A stretch of 40,650 bases of DNA from Bacteroidota bacterium (lineage in GTDB: Bacteria > Bacteroidota > Bacteroidia > Cytophagales > Cyclobacteriaceae). Each line of letters starts with the position of its first letter. Position 1 is the stretch's first letter. The DNA lies in NCBI GenBank assembly GCA_023417955.1, contig JAEZDW010000111.1, forward strand, positions 1 through 40,650. Direction: 5' to 3'. The notes under the pieces were generated by a model that did no database searches, was not told the origin of the DNA, and saw only the letters and a program-made list of their open reading frames with translations. Below, in pieces: positions 1 to 9,341 of the stretch. Made by a program: the position numbers and the translations under genes.

Positions 1-940
1 TCATTATACTTCGTAACTGTAATGTTATCAAAATAGTAGCTCGTTGCTGTATTCCCGAGATTGAATGCGATGGTAGTTACACCTTCCGTATTCGCATCGA
101 TTGTTATTTCCCTGATATATTGCGTCCACGTCGGAGTGGCCGTTATCGCACCAAAGAAATCCCAGTGTTTGTACGAGTAGGGCACGATGTGCGCCTGAGT
201 GGAGTAGCCTGCCTCGACATCGGCCCGGACATCCATGGTTAGCAAATACTTCTCACCAAGCTGTGTAGCCACGGGAAAGGTGAAAAAGAACTGGCTGTTC
301 CAGTCGTTCTCACGAACTTCAGCATTGGTTACCTTCAGTGCCCGGCCTGTACCGTCTGCTCCGGGAGAAACGAATTCCTTGACGGCCTCGTTGTTCGAGG
401 AGTAGTTCGATTCACTATCCGTTTCAAAATCGGCGCCTGACACAAGATCCCATGTCGGTCCGCCGCCGCCACCACTTTCGTTCAGCCTGGTGATACTGAT
501 GTCGTCGAAGTAATAACTCGTCGCTGTGTTGCCGAGGTTAAAAGCAATAGTCGTTACGCCTTCTGTATTCGCATCAATGGTTATTTCCCTTATATACTGC
601 GTCCACGTCGGTGTCGCGGTAATCGCACCAAAGAAATCCCAGTGCTTATATGAGTAGGGTACGATGTGCGCCTGGGTAGAATAGCCTGCCTCGACATCGG
701 CGCGAACATCCATGGTTAGCATATACTTCTCACCAAGTTGTGTATTCTGTGGGAACGTAACGAAAAACTGGCTGTTCCAGTCATTCTCCCGGACTTCGGC
801 ATTCGTGACTTTCAACGCCCGTCCCGTTCCGTCCGCACCCGGAGAAACGAATTCCCGGACGGCCTCGTTGTTTGACGTGTAGTTCGAATCATCGTCAGTC
901 TCGAAATCGATAGTGACAACAGGTTCCCAGGCCGGTCCAC
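1..940 (-). repeat. Tandem CBM-coding repeat within the GH10 gene (period 477 bp)
   Basis: Two consecutive stretches of the xylanase gene are near copies at DNA level, for example about 91-260 against about 568-737, offset by 477 bp or 159 codons. Both encode EAV-EFVSPGADGTGRALK, NAEVRENDWNSQFF, MDVRADVEAGYSTQ and TPTWTQYIREITIDANTEG. Differences are mostly single bases, many of them synonymous. This indicates a fairly recent in-frame duplication or recurrent gene conversion of one binding module. Confidence 0.85.
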
Positions 941-1400
941 CGGTTCCGGGAATTATTGTCGGAGCGATCGTACTGTTCAGATACTTGGCATTTTGATTGG
1001 CATGCCAGCAGAGTGTGTGCCCGTAAATCGCAATGTCCGCTGCCTTGGCTTTTGCTATAAAGGTTTCGACGTTAGCAAGATTCAGGCTTCCGTCGTCCTG
1101 GACCACTCCTCCATGCTTCATCTCCCATCCGGCAACAACTTCATCGAAGTTGGAAACGATCATGCTGTACTCCGGGCTTTTCGTCGTGAAGTCATTGACC
1201 GACACGCCAGCACCGAGTTTAAAAGCAGGACTCGCACTGCGATCAATATAAGATTTCAGTACGTCATAACTTTTTAAGTATTCATGCTCAGCGATTGTTC
1301 CAGGTTTGTCAACCACGAACAGTAATTTGCTTTCATCTGCACATGAGGCCAGTGCCGAAATTACAAAGGCACTGATGCAAAGCTTTCTTAATCGTATCAT
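1..1400 (-). CDS. xyn10C: GH10 endo-1,4-beta-xylanase with two inserted CBMs, lipoprotein, 3' end beyond window
   Basis: Reading begins at the ATG at 1400 and stays open to the window edge (466 codons), so the C-terminal half is missing. The N terminus is a lipoprotein signal with lipobox LASC, implying surface or periplasmic anchoring. Residues about 45-150 match the start of a GH10 barrel: FKLGAGVS, then NFDEVVAGWEMKHG (the family's N/E-MK strand), then GHTLCWHANQNAKYL (the HTLxWH strand). After about residue 155 two carbohydrate-binding modules of the CBM4/CBM22 type interrupt the barrel, with period 159 residues. The acid/base and nucleophile glutamates must lie past the edge. It is last in the operon, 22 bp after the xusE-like gene. 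GH10 enzymes cut the beta-1,4-xylan backbone. The architecture with inserted tandem CBMs is known from Bacteroidota Xyn10 enzymes. Family call firm; symbol by synteny. Confidence 0.9.
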   Translation of the reverse strand, partial: MIRLRKLCISAFVISALASCADESKLLFVVDKPGTIAEHEYLKSYDVLKSYIDRSASPAFKLGAGVSVNDFTTKSPEYSMIVSNFDEVVAGWEMKHGGVVQDDGSLNLANVETFIAKAKAADIAIYGHTLCWHANQNAKYLNSTIAPTIIPGTGGPAWEPVVTIDFETDDDSNYTSNNEAVREFVSPGADGTGRALKVTNAEVRENDWNSQFFVTFPQNTQLGEKYMLTMDVRADVEAGYSTQAHIVPYSYKHWDFFGAITATPTWTQYIREITIDANTEGVTTIAFNLGNTATSYYFDDISITRLNESGGGGGPTWDLVSGADFETDSESNYSSNNEAVKEFVSPGADGTGRALKVTNAEVRENDWNSQFFFTFPVATQLGEKYLLTMDVRADVEAGYSTQAHIVPYSYKHWDFFGAITATPTWTQYIREITIDANTEGVTTIAFNLGNTATSYYFDNITVTKYN

Positions 1401-1422
1401 AATTGGTTCCGATTATTTCAAG

Positions 1423-2529
1423 TTAGTTTTGTAATACGGGTTCGAACTGTTCCACCTTCACACCCCGATCGCGAACCACTAAGGTATCAGTCGTGATGTA
1501 CGTTGCCTGCTCAAACGTGGGAGGCAGTTCTTCTTTCGGGTATTGGGTCTCAACTTCATAGCTGACATTATACGCTACGTAAAGCACGTCGCGATCTTTG
1601 TTACCCCAACTGTTTTTCTCGCCCTTCTTTACGAAAGCTCCGTTTCCGGTTGCAGTAATGTTATAGACTCTGACGGAATCGTTTAATTGATACTCTGAAG
1701 CCATTGGAGAAACTGTACATTTTTCATTTTCATCAAAATTCAGGATGACTGACATGTTCAGGTTCTGACCAGCCTTGTTCTTGTAATCCATAGGATACCT
1801 CAATGCATTGCGTGAGGCCGTGAAGAGTTTACGAACTTCATCTTTCTCGACAGTGGATTGATGACGCACTACAGTTGAAGGCACTCCGTCCATCGTAATT
1901 TCATCCTTTCCGCGGCGCAGGTAATTCGCATGCCAGGGGTTGATGAACTTCACACAATACAGTACGTAATCCTTTGGTAACACATCCCAGTCGGCGGTGT
2001 TAAGTCTGTTGGGCTCGTCGACCTTGGGAACACCTGCCAGAATGCGATCGGCGTGCGTGGCATCGACCATACGCAACGGGATAACATACGTGTTGTTCAT
2101 CGCTTCCGGATCAGCGAAGAAGGCATCGGTTAATTGAACGCCGACACTCCCCTGCAGGGCACGATCCAGCGAAATCTTGTTGCCGGACAAAGTGAAGTGC
2201 GTGGCAGGCATCGGCAGCACGGGAGATGTGAAGGCCCCGTCGAAGAAGAGGTTATTGACCAAAGAATTATCTACCGCTATTTCGATGTCAATCTTCTCCT
2301 TGTTGGAGTAAACGCCTCCCATTGTCGCGAAAATCTCGCACCTGCCTTCGTTATCAAGACTTGTATCATAGATATCTTCTCCGAGTACGATTGTTCTCAC
2401 TGGAAACTGGTAAGCGAAGTAAACCGTCGTCTCACCATAGTCCGGAAATTCTATTTGCTGATTTTCGCAGCTCATGAGAAGAGCCGATAGCATCCCGGCA
2501 CATAAGCTTGAGAGTAGAATATTTTTCAT
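1423..2529 (-). CDS. xusE: XusE-like surface glycan-binding lipoprotein (DUF1735 plus DUF5627-type)
   Basis: A 368-residue lipoprotein. I place the start at the ATG at 2529, because it gives a clean signal (MKNILLSSLCAGMLSALLMSC); the upstream ATG at 2598 would overlap xusD and add a charged, non-signal extension. Residues about 25-160 look like the DUF1735/BT_3987 N-terminal fold common in surface glycan-binding proteins of SusCD loci. The C-terminal half, beginning near DYVLYCVKFINPWHANYLRRGKD, resembles the DUF5627 domain. No catalytic motif is visible. It sits between xusD (35 bp upstream) and the GH10 gene, the position of xusE in the Prevotella bryantii xylan cluster. The likely role is holding xylan at the cell surface for the xylanase and the SusCD transporters. 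Domain assignment is from recognised sequence features, not a search. Confidence 0.8.
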   Translation of the reverse strand: MKNILLSSLCAGMLSALLMSCENQQIEFPDYGETTVYFAYQFPVRTIVLGEDIYDTSLDNEGRCEIFATMGGVYSNKEKIDIEIAVDNSLVNNLFFDGAFTSPVLPMPATHFTLSGNKISLDRALQGSVGVQLTDAFFADPEAMNNTYVIPLRMVDATHADRILAGVPKVDEPNRLNTADWDVLPKDYVLYCVKFINPWHANYLRRGKDEITMDGVPSTVVRHQSTVEKDEVRKLFTASRNALRYPMDYKNKAGQNLNMSVILNFDENEKCTVSPMASEYQLNDSVRVYNITATGNGAFVKKGEKNSWGNKDRDVLYVAYNVSYEVETQYPKEELPPTFEQATYITTDTLVVRDRGVKVEQFEPVLQN

Positions 2530-2564
2530 ATTTTCCCTTTTTTGTCTTTTCATAATCTTCATAA

Positions 2565-4343
2565 TCACCACCCTGCATTTTGCTGTAACTGGCTCCACTT
2601 ATTGATTTCACTATAAGGGATCGGACCATGATACATATATCCCTGATAACTTCTCGCTTCGACGGCAACTGGTGTATAAATGAGGTCGCTTCCTGATTTC
2701 GCGATTTGGAGACCGCGCGCACCCTCGTTTATTTTGTTAAGGTCAACTTTCCAACGACGCAGATCGCGGAACCGATGATTCTCAAAACAAAGTTCAAGTC
2801 GGCGTTCATTGCGAATGAGTTCACGCATCTGCTCTTTGTCGTTCTTGACGGATTCGAGATATGCGTCTCCGTCGGTGATACCAGCTCTCTGACGAATCGC
2901 ACGGATGACATCGTATGCTGAGTAACTATGCGTTCCGGTACCAACAGGTCCCCATGCTTCATTTGCTGCCTCCGCATACGCAAGAAAGATTTCTGTATAG
3001 CGGATGCGTGCATTGTAATGTTTTTGTGTCGTGTTGAAGTTGGGATTCGGATTGACGTCTGCCCGGAGCAGCTTTCGCAGATAATAACCTGTTCGGGTTG
3101 AAAAGCCGCGCTCCCTGTTTATTGCGTCGTTGTTTGTTCCGTAGGTGCCTGTGACGATGACGTCATTGTTTGGTCCCTGCTGACTTTCATTTAAGACGAT
3201 ATACCGGGCCAGGCGGGGGTCGCGGTTACTGTAGGGATTTTCCGGATCGTAGTCGCTCAAAGGATTGCCGATCGGATACCCATTGGCCATCGGAAACGCA
3301 TCGACGAGGTTCTGGGTAGGATTAACGCGACCACTGCCAAACAGTGACGGCGGAAAGTTTTCCTTTTCGAGGTCGAGGCTTTGTCCGATATCGCTTCGCC
3401 AGATGATCTCCGAAGGCGTAGCGCCTGCTGCGAGTTGTTCGATTCCCGAGTTGGCAGTATACCAGATGCTACCATTTGCAGCGAGTCCGTTGGGACCGCC
3501 TATACGGTCGAGAACATTTGCCGCATAATTTGCTGCGTCTTCCCAGGTTATATTGGTGCCTTCGCTATATGCAGGGCTTGCAGCCAGCAAAGCAACCTGC
3601 GCGCGAATCGCTTCAACGATTCTTCCTGACATGCGTCCGCGCATATGCTCACCGTTAACGCGCTCGTAATCTGTTATTGTAATCCCCTCCATACCCTGAT
3701 AGCGTTCAGGCAGCTCGGCCGGAGAAAACTTCTTATAATCCAAAGGGAGAAGGTCCAATGCCTGATTCGCATCTGCCAAAATCTGGTCAACACATTGCTG
3801 AAATGTGTTTCGCGGTTGATTGAAATCCGACGAAGGTGTTTCAGGTTCAGTAACGATGGGAACGCCCAACAACTGACCATCGGCGGACCAGCCACCGTGC
3901 GCCAGCAGCAGGTGATACATTTGCAGGGCACGTAAACCGTAAGCTTCGCCTTTCAGGCGATCGTTGAACATGATGCGTATAGGCTCTTCAATACTCCATT
4001 CCACTTTGTCGGCATTGGCGAGAAAAATGTTCAGGTATTGAATGGCATTTCTACGTGCCTGCCATTGAGAGGTCGGATCGTAAACGGAAGACCACGAACC
4101 CGAAGCCATTCGCAGATAAGCATTCTCTATATCATTAGATACCGCGTCGTCGGTAGCAAGGTCGGTAGTAGGTCCCGATGAATAAGGCAGGAGAATATAC
4201 GCGTTTGCCAGAATACCCTGTGCATACCCCGGTTCCTTGTACATTGCGTCCAGACCCCGAATATTCTCAATGGCTGGTGTCATTACATCTTCACAAGCCG
4301 TGAGCAGGACGATCAGTGCAGAAAGTTTAAGTATCTTTTTCAT
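2565..4343 (-). CDS. xusD: SusD/RagB-family glycan-binding lipoprotein (XusD-like)
   Basis: A 592-residue SusD homologue. The signal MKKILKLSALIVLLTAC ends in a lipobox. It has the family's N-terminal helix pairs (AYGLRALQMYHLLLAHGG), the mid segment with many aromatic residues, and the SusD C-terminal half: YTEIFLAYAEAANEAWG, VIRAIRQRAGI, NERRLELCFENHRFRDLRRW, and a final GW. SusD proteins cap SusC transporters on the outer face and bind the oligosaccharide to be imported. It follows the xusC-like gene by 28 bp, so the two form the second transporter pair of this xylan locus. The start is chosen from the signal peptide. Substrate (xylo-oligosaccharides) is inferred from the GH10 neighbour and gene order. 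Confidence 0.92.
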   Translation of the reverse strand: MKKILKLSALIVLLTACEDVMTPAIENIRGLDAMYKEPGYAQGILANAYILLPYSSGPTTDLATDDAVSNDIENAYLRMASGSWSSVYDPTSQWQARRNAIQYLNIFLANADKVEWSIEEPIRIMFNDRLKGEAYGLRALQMYHLLLAHGGWSADGQLLGVPIVTEPETPSSDFNQPRNTFQQCVDQILADANQALDLLPLDYKKFSPAELPERYQGMEGITITDYERVNGEHMRGRMSGRIVEAIRAQVALLAASPAYSEGTNITWEDAANYAANVLDRIGGPNGLAANGSIWYTANSGIEQLAAGATPSEIIWRSDIGQSLDLEKENFPPSLFGSGRVNPTQNLVDAFPMANGYPIGNPLSDYDPENPYSNRDPRLARYIVLNESQQGPNNDVIVTGTYGTNNDAINRERGFSTRTGYYLRKLLRADVNPNPNFNTTQKHYNARIRYTEIFLAYAEAANEAWGPVGTGTHSYSAYDVIRAIRQRAGITDGDAYLESVKNDKEQMRELIRNERRLELCFENHRFRDLRRWKVDLNKINEGARGLQIAKSGSDLIYTPVAVEARSYQGYMYHGPIPYSEINKWSQLQQNAGW

Positions 4344-4371
4344 TGCGTGATTCCTTTGTTAGTAGTGAATA

Positions 4372-7263
4372 TTAGAATGAGGCCCGAACACCAATGTTAT
4401 AAAAGCGCGTCTGAGGTGCACTCGTGATGTTCAGTTCGAGAATCTCCCTTTCTTTGGAAATTGTCAGGAGGTCTGCGCCACTTAGATATATCGAGACCCC
4501 GTCGAAGAATGAACTCTCCAGCAAACTCGCTGGTAAATCATACGTTAACTGGATCCGCGCTATATTGAACCGATTGGTCTTATATAGCCAGAAGTCGGAG
4601 TTCCTGAAGTTGTTGATCCCGTTAGTCGTTGTCAGACGCGGATATGTAGCCGTCGCTTTTGTTTCCTCCGTCCATCTGTCACGCACCACTTCAGAATACT
4701 TTCTGTTACCATAAATCCAGAAGTAGGAATTATTCTTAAGCGCGTAGCCTCCGAAACTTGCAGTTCCCATCGCAAACAGTGTAAAGCCTTTCCACCTTGC
4801 AGTAAGATGAACGCCGCCGATGAACGGTGCGCCATACCAGCCGCCTCTCCCCAGGAATACTTCATCCCGCTCATTTATTATTCCATCACCATTCTGATCC
4901 ACATATTTAATGTCGCCGGGCTTGATGGTACCGCCGAACTTCTGTTCCGGACTGTTGTCAATTTCGTCCTGCGTCTGGAATAGCCCCGCACTCTTCAGGC
5001 CCCACAAACCGTCCAGCGACTTGCCCGTCCGGTTTTGATAATCGTCCTCGAAGTTTTCATCAACCCGGGTCGCTTTGGAGGTATGATACATCCCTGAGAA
5101 GCCGATTGAAAATCCAACGTCTCCAAGATCTTTGTTTATCGCGACGTTGAAGTCAATACCCTTGCGCTGATGATTGTTGAAGTTTGCATAAGGGATGAAT
5201 GACGCATCCGGATAGAATGTCCGGAAGTAGCTTGGATAAATTGTAGTGGGCTGGATTATCAATCCTTCCATCGTATTGGCAAAGAAAGACACGTCGGCAG
5301 TGATGAGTCGGTCCCACATCGACGTCCGCAGATTTAATGTGAACTCTTTTCTGTTTACGAAACCGAGGTCTTTATTTTCTCCGCGGATCGAATTGGTGGA
5401 ACGTTCCGAAGCGCCATCGCGCCATCCCCACCAGGCTCCGTTTGCCTGCGTGTAGTTCGCCTCTGTCAGGTGAAACTCCCGGTCATCATCTCTTATGTCA
5501 ATATCTGTTTTAAGAAGACTTCCTGATGCACTGATAATCAGATCGTCGAAGACGGAAGAGTTAGCCATAAATCCTTCGCGGCTCAATCTCCATCCCAGCG
5601 TACCTGAATAGGACAATCCGCTACGGCTGCCTTCAGCCAGCTTTGCTGAATGCACCAGCGCTGTTCCAAGATCGACGAAATACTTGCGCTGATAGTCGTA
5701 ATTAATCTGCAGACCAAGGTTAGCGTTTCCTGTTCGGTGATATACTCCGGACCAGGTTTGTTGAAATCCATTCGCGACAAGACGGGCCGAAACGTTATGA
5801 TCGCTTCCCACCGTTGTGACATAATCAAGGTACGAATTCATTGCAATGGTCTGGCGGCTGCTGCTGGCGGATATGTTCTGCACACCGGATTTCTCATCAT
5901 TGTTGTACTTGTTATCTGCCGGAACAACGACGACATCTTCACCATTATAGCTGTACCATTCAGGAGCATAGACTGCGTACGTATTATTATAGGACGTATT
6001 ATATGTAGTGGCATAATCCACTGCATACTGCGTATGGAACGAGAGTCCCTTCATGATCCTGGACATGTCAAAATTCAATCCCGCGTCGAATTGGAACTGG
6101 CGACTTGTCCACTTGCTGTGACCGCCTGCGTAGTAGTCGGCGAAAATATTATTCAGGTCCGTTTGTGAACCGCCGAGCAAATACTTGCCGTCGATGATGT
6201 TGCTACCCCCTTCAATTGTCTGGAGAGTAACCTGGTCGTTAGGGTCAATGTAACTCAGAGGAATAAGGGGTGCAACCCGATTCGGACGCATTGTTGCCGA
6301 ATATGTCCAGTAGTTGTCGACGTTATCCGGGTCGTCCGGATTACTATCCGTCGCGTTTGCTGTTCGCGCATTATAAAACGTTGCGTTAGCATTTACAAAA
6401 GCCGTGATGGTTTCTGTTATAGCCAGGTCAACGTTACCGCGTACATTAAGGCGATCGATATAGTTGTGTTTGGCTTCTCCGAACTTGAAGATATCATTTT
6501 GGCGTATGTAGCCGATATTGGTATAGAAGCGTGACTTTTCATTGCCTCCGGAGAATTCGGTGAACAGGTCGCTTGTGTTATAAGCTTTACGCAAATAGTC
6601 CGAAGAATAAAAATCAACATCGGGATATCTGTAAGGATTCAACCCGGAGGCTGAGTGATATATCTCCTCGGCGCTGTACCGCGGCGCCTCGCCGTCATTG
6701 GTAATTGCTTCGTTGTAAAGCGTCATATATTCGGCCGAACCGAGATACTTCGGATAGCTTTTCGAAACGTTAAAGCCTGTATTTGCACGAACATTGATCC
6801 TTAGTGGCTCCGACGTTCCCCTTTTCGTCGTTATATTAACGACACCCTTGGCGGCACGACTACCATACAACATGACGGCAGCCGCGCTTTTAAGAAAAGT
6901 AATCTGCTGGATTTCTGTAGGCACTACGTTACTGGCGTCACGCGGTATACCATCAACGAGCACAAGACATTCATTCATTCCCCACAATGCCCCGCCTGTC
7001 CAGCCTCCTACGAATGCTTGCATGTTGTCAAGACTGTACGTGGTATAGTTCTTCCCGATTAGTTCGGATATATCGACAACGGTCGCGCCGCCGAGAAACT
7101 GGCTCTCAGGAATTTTCCTAAAAGCGCCTTGCACTGTCCCCGACGTTTCAGGAGTCATAGCAGTCGAGTCAGGCTGGTTTTCTTCGATGTCCTGCGCATT
7201 CACTACGGAGACTCCGAAAAGCGCAGCACAGGCTATGAAACTTAGCTGTAAATAATATTTCAT
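4372..7263 (-). CDS. xusC: SusC-like TonB-dependent transporter lacking the regulatory-like N-domain (XusC-like)
   Basis: The open frame extends to 7428 but the start is placed at the ATG at 7263. This gives the signal peptide MKYYLQLSFIACAALFGVSVVNAQ and leaves a 121-bp gap to xusB; the longer frame would overlap xusB and begin with non-signal sequence. The product is 963 residues. After the signal comes a short linker and directly a plug domain (ECLVLVDGIPRD; SAAAVMLYGSRAAKGVVNITTKRG), without the CarboxypepD_reg-like beta-sandwich that begins most SusC proteins and without a recognisable DUF4974/STN segment. A full 22-strand-type barrel follows, with terminal FYNIGVRASF. With the SusD downstream it forms the second outer-membrane importer of the locus. 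The same two-pair layout is known for xusA-D. Confidence 0.9.
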   Translation of the reverse strand: MKYYLQLSFIACAALFGVSVVNAQDIEENQPDSTAMTPETSGTVQGAFRKIPESQFLGGATVVDISELIGKNYTTYSLDNMQAFVGGWTGGALWGMNECLVLVDGIPRDASNVVPTEIQQITFLKSAAAVMLYGSRAAKGVVNITTKRGTSEPLRINVRANTGFNVSKSYPKYLGSAEYMTLYNEAITNDGEAPRYSAEEIYHSASGLNPYRYPDVDFYSSDYLRKAYNTSDLFTEFSGGNEKSRFYTNIGYIRQNDIFKFGEAKHNYIDRLNVRGNVDLAITETITAFVNANATFYNARTANATDSNPDDPDNVDNYWTYSATMRPNRVAPLIPLSYIDPNDQVTLQTIEGGSNIIDGKYLLGGSQTDLNNIFADYYAGGHSKWTSRQFQFDAGLNFDMSRIMKGLSFHTQYAVDYATTYNTSYNNTYAVYAPEWYSYNGEDVVVVPADNKYNNDEKSGVQNISASSSRQTIAMNSYLDYVTTVGSDHNVSARLVANGFQQTWSGVYHRTGNANLGLQINYDYQRKYFVDLGTALVHSAKLAEGSRSGLSYSGTLGWRLSREGFMANSSVFDDLIISASGSLLKTDIDIRDDDREFHLTEANYTQANGAWWGWRDGASERSTNSIRGENKDLGFVNRKEFTLNLRTSMWDRLITADVSFFANTMEGLIIQPTTIYPSYFRTFYPDASFIPYANFNNHQRKGIDFNVAINKDLGDVGFSIGFSGMYHTSKATRVDENFEDDYQNRTGKSLDGLWGLKSAGLFQTQDEIDNSPEQKFGGTIKPGDIKYVDQNGDGIINERDEVFLGRGGWYGAPFIGGVHLTARWKGFTLFAMGTASFGGYALKNNSYFWIYGNRKYSEVVRDRWTEETKATATYPRLTTTNGINNFRNSDFWLYKTNRFNIARIQLTYDLPASLLESSFFDGVSIYLSGADLLTISKEREILELNITSAPQTRFYNIGVRASF

Positions 7264-7384
7264 ATAGTTTAATTTTTTGCTGCCGACAATGAACGCTCCT
7301 GCACTTACTTGTCTCTGCAAAAGCGTACGATGAGTTCTCATTGTCGGAAGATTTTGGTTTGAATCATTTCTACGTTGAACAACC
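7264..7384 (-). other. Intercistronic nested RNA stem between xusB and xusC
   Basis: In the transcript (minus strand), CCGACAATGA (7347-7338) pairs perfectly with TCATTGTCGG (7292-7283). Nested within, CGCTTTTGCA (7325-7316) pairs with TGCAGGAGCG (7303-7294), with two G-U pairs and a 12-nt loop. Only one base separates inner and outer 3' strands, so the helices could stack. No U-tract follows (next is CAGCAAAAAATTAAAC, then the xusC start), so it is not an ordinary terminator. It may be an mRNA processing, stability or translation control element; function is inference. Confidence 0.55.
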
Positions 7385-9331
7385 TTACCATCCCGGGTTC
7401 TGTTCAAACTCCGGGTACATCGACACATCAGAAATCTTCAGAGGAAACCAGTAATGTCTTGTTCCAAACTGTCGCGTAAGGATTTCCTGTTCGCGGAAGT
7501 TGGCAACTCGTGCCTCTCTTGGATCGTTTTCTTTAAAGAAGTCAGAAGATTCAAGGCGGTCAAATTCCTGTGATGTCTTTACATTGTAAGGATACTCCGT
7601 AAGCAACAACCAACGCTGCAGGTCGTTGAAACGAAAACCTTCAAACGACAACTCAACGGCGCGCTCTCTGCGTACCTCATCCAGAAACTTCTGTTTGCTT
7701 CCGGTGTATGTTGCATGAACGTGTCCGGCGCCAACGCGATCCCTAAGTGTATTGATAGCGTCTTCGGCTGTCTTGTCGAAGTTGTTGGATTTCCCCGAGG
7801 CGCCGCCGAAAGCTGCGCATGCTTCAGCATACATCAGATAGATGTCGGCGAGACGCATATAAGGCAGATACACATGAAGGTTTCCGCTCCAGTTATAGGC
7901 ACCGTCATATTTATTGGCAGTATGCGGAACGAGTTTCTGAATGAAATATCCTGTACGGCTACCGTTAGCGGCGCTCCGCATAGTACCGTTTGTATGAAGC
8001 CCCACGTAGCGCAGGTATTCCATGTCGGGGGGCATTGCGGCATTTACGTATTTGAATCCATCGAATACGATGTCGTGGTAGAAGCGTGGATCGCGATCTT
8101 TGAACGGATAGGCGGGATCAAAACCAGAGGCAGGGTCGTCCAACGGTAAACCATTGGCCATACCGTAGAACTTCACATAATTTGCCGTGGGCTGGTGAAT
8201 GATATTATCGTGCTCCACGATTCCCTGAACCTTTGGACCAAATGTCTTTGTAGTGTTCCAGTTGCTACCGTTGAAGTCGGTGGATGGCCCGCGAAAAATA
8301 GCTTCAGTGGATCCTGGCATCAGCCAGTTTTGTCCGGTAGTATAAAAATTGTCGCTGAATCTCGTATTTGCTCCTGCTGACTTTTTGTGATCGTATATAT
8401 TTTCAAAATCAAATTCTGCCAGCGCATATTGTGTCTGACCACTTTCAACCAGGGCAAGCAACTGACCGAATGCTTCGGCTGCTTTCCTTGCGTACTCCTC
8501 ATCATAGTTGTACGTATTGCCTCCACCGGTTTGTGCTCCGTTCTTCATCAGAGGACTCGCTGCCCAGAGGTAATTCTTGCCGAGATATCCGAGTGCCATT
8601 ATTTTATTGACGCGCAGCTGGTTCTTGCCAACGGTGTTTCTTCCTACTGACGTATTATCCCAGTTTATCGGCAATAAAGCTGCTGCCTTGGCGAGATCTT
8701 CCCCTGCTCTGTTGGCACACTCCTGATAACTGAGTCTTGGCAAAGTAGGCTTCTCATCGGCAGGCAGTACCACATCGATATAAGGAAGCCCTCCGAAATA
8801 TTGCATCAATTCGAAATGCCACCATGCCCGGAAGAAATATAATTGTCCGGCGATGACGTCTTTTTCTTCCTGTGTCGCAGACGTCAGCAGATCGAGATTA
8901 GCGAGACCGATATTAGCCTTACGGATACAATACCACGCATGGGGCCACAGTGCATGGTTAAATTTGTCGGTGGACGCAGGGTCTGTAGTTGGCTTATCGA
9001 GCCAGGCGCCGGGCTGACTCATACGTCCTGCCTGCCACGCCCAGAAGTTCCCGAGGTCTACCTGATTCGTCATGTGCCAGCTTCCCTCGAGATTGAAGAT
9101 TTCGTCGTCGCCCCAGTTCCATGAAGTTGTCCAGTAATGTTTCTCCTTATCGGGGATGCAGTTATAAATTTCTTCAATGAACCCCTGAAAGTTTCTGAAG
9201 TTCTTAAATGCTTCACCTTCGGATACGATAGAATCCGCCTCCTTGTCCAGGAAGTCCTGGCACGCCTGCAGGGCAAACGTTGCAGCGATCACAAAAGCGC
9301 CGCGCAAAAGTGTCTTATATACCTTCTTCAT
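7385..9331 (-). CDS. xusB: SusD/RagB-family glycan-binding lipoprotein (XusB-like)
   Basis: A 648-residue SusD homologue with signal MKKVYKTLLRGAFVIAATFALQAC ending in a lipobox. The SusD family N-terminal block (FRAWWHFELMQYFGGLPYID) and C-terminal block (RLADIYLMYAEACAAFGG; INTLRDRVG; RRERAVELSFEGFRFNDLQRWL; final NPGW) are both clear. Many tryptophans in the N-terminal third (WTTSWNWGDDE, WAWQAG) fit an aromatic carbohydrate-binding face. It starts 10 bp after the end of the xusA-like gene, as expected for translationally linked SusCD pairs. It should sit on the outer leaflet as the lid of the XusA-like barrel, presenting xylan fragments. Longer than xusD by 56 residues. Confidence 0.93.
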   Translation of the reverse strand: MKKVYKTLLRGAFVIAATFALQACQDFLDKEADSIVSEGEAFKNFRNFQGFIEEIYNCIPDKEKHYWTTSWNWGDDEIFNLEGSWHMTNQVDLGNFWAWQAGRMSQPGAWLDKPTTDPASTDKFNHALWPHAWYCIRKANIGLANLDLLTSATQEEKDVIAGQLYFFRAWWHFELMQYFGGLPYIDVVLPADEKPTLPRLSYQECANRAGEDLAKAAALLPINWDNTSVGRNTVGKNQLRVNKIMALGYLGKNYLWAASPLMKNGAQTGGGNTYNYDEEYARKAAEAFGQLLALVESGQTQYALAEFDFENIYDHKKSAGANTRFSDNFYTTGQNWLMPGSTEAIFRGPSTDFNGSNWNTTKTFGPKVQGIVEHDNIIHQPTANYVKFYGMANGLPLDDPASGFDPAYPFKDRDPRFYHDIVFDGFKYVNAAMPPDMEYLRYVGLHTNGTMRSAANGSRTGYFIQKLVPHTANKYDGAYNWSGNLHVYLPYMRLADIYLMYAEACAAFGGASGKSNNFDKTAEDAINTLRDRVGAGHVHATYTGSKQKFLDEVRRERAVELSFEGFRFNDLQRWLLLTEYPYNVKTSQEFDRLESSDFFKENDPREARVANFREQEILTRQFGTRHYWFPLKISDVSMYPEFEQNPGW

Positions 9332-9341
9332 TGATGTTCAA

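Noticed and set aside
5650..6168. 172-residue plus-strand open frame opposite the xusC-like gene
   Set aside because: Ile/Val/Cys-rich shadow of the barrel-coding strand; no motif or plausible start context.
7264..7428. N-terminal extension of the xusC-like gene to the start at 7428
   Set aside because: It would overlap xusB, contains no signal features, and disagrees with a clear signal peptide beginning at 7263.
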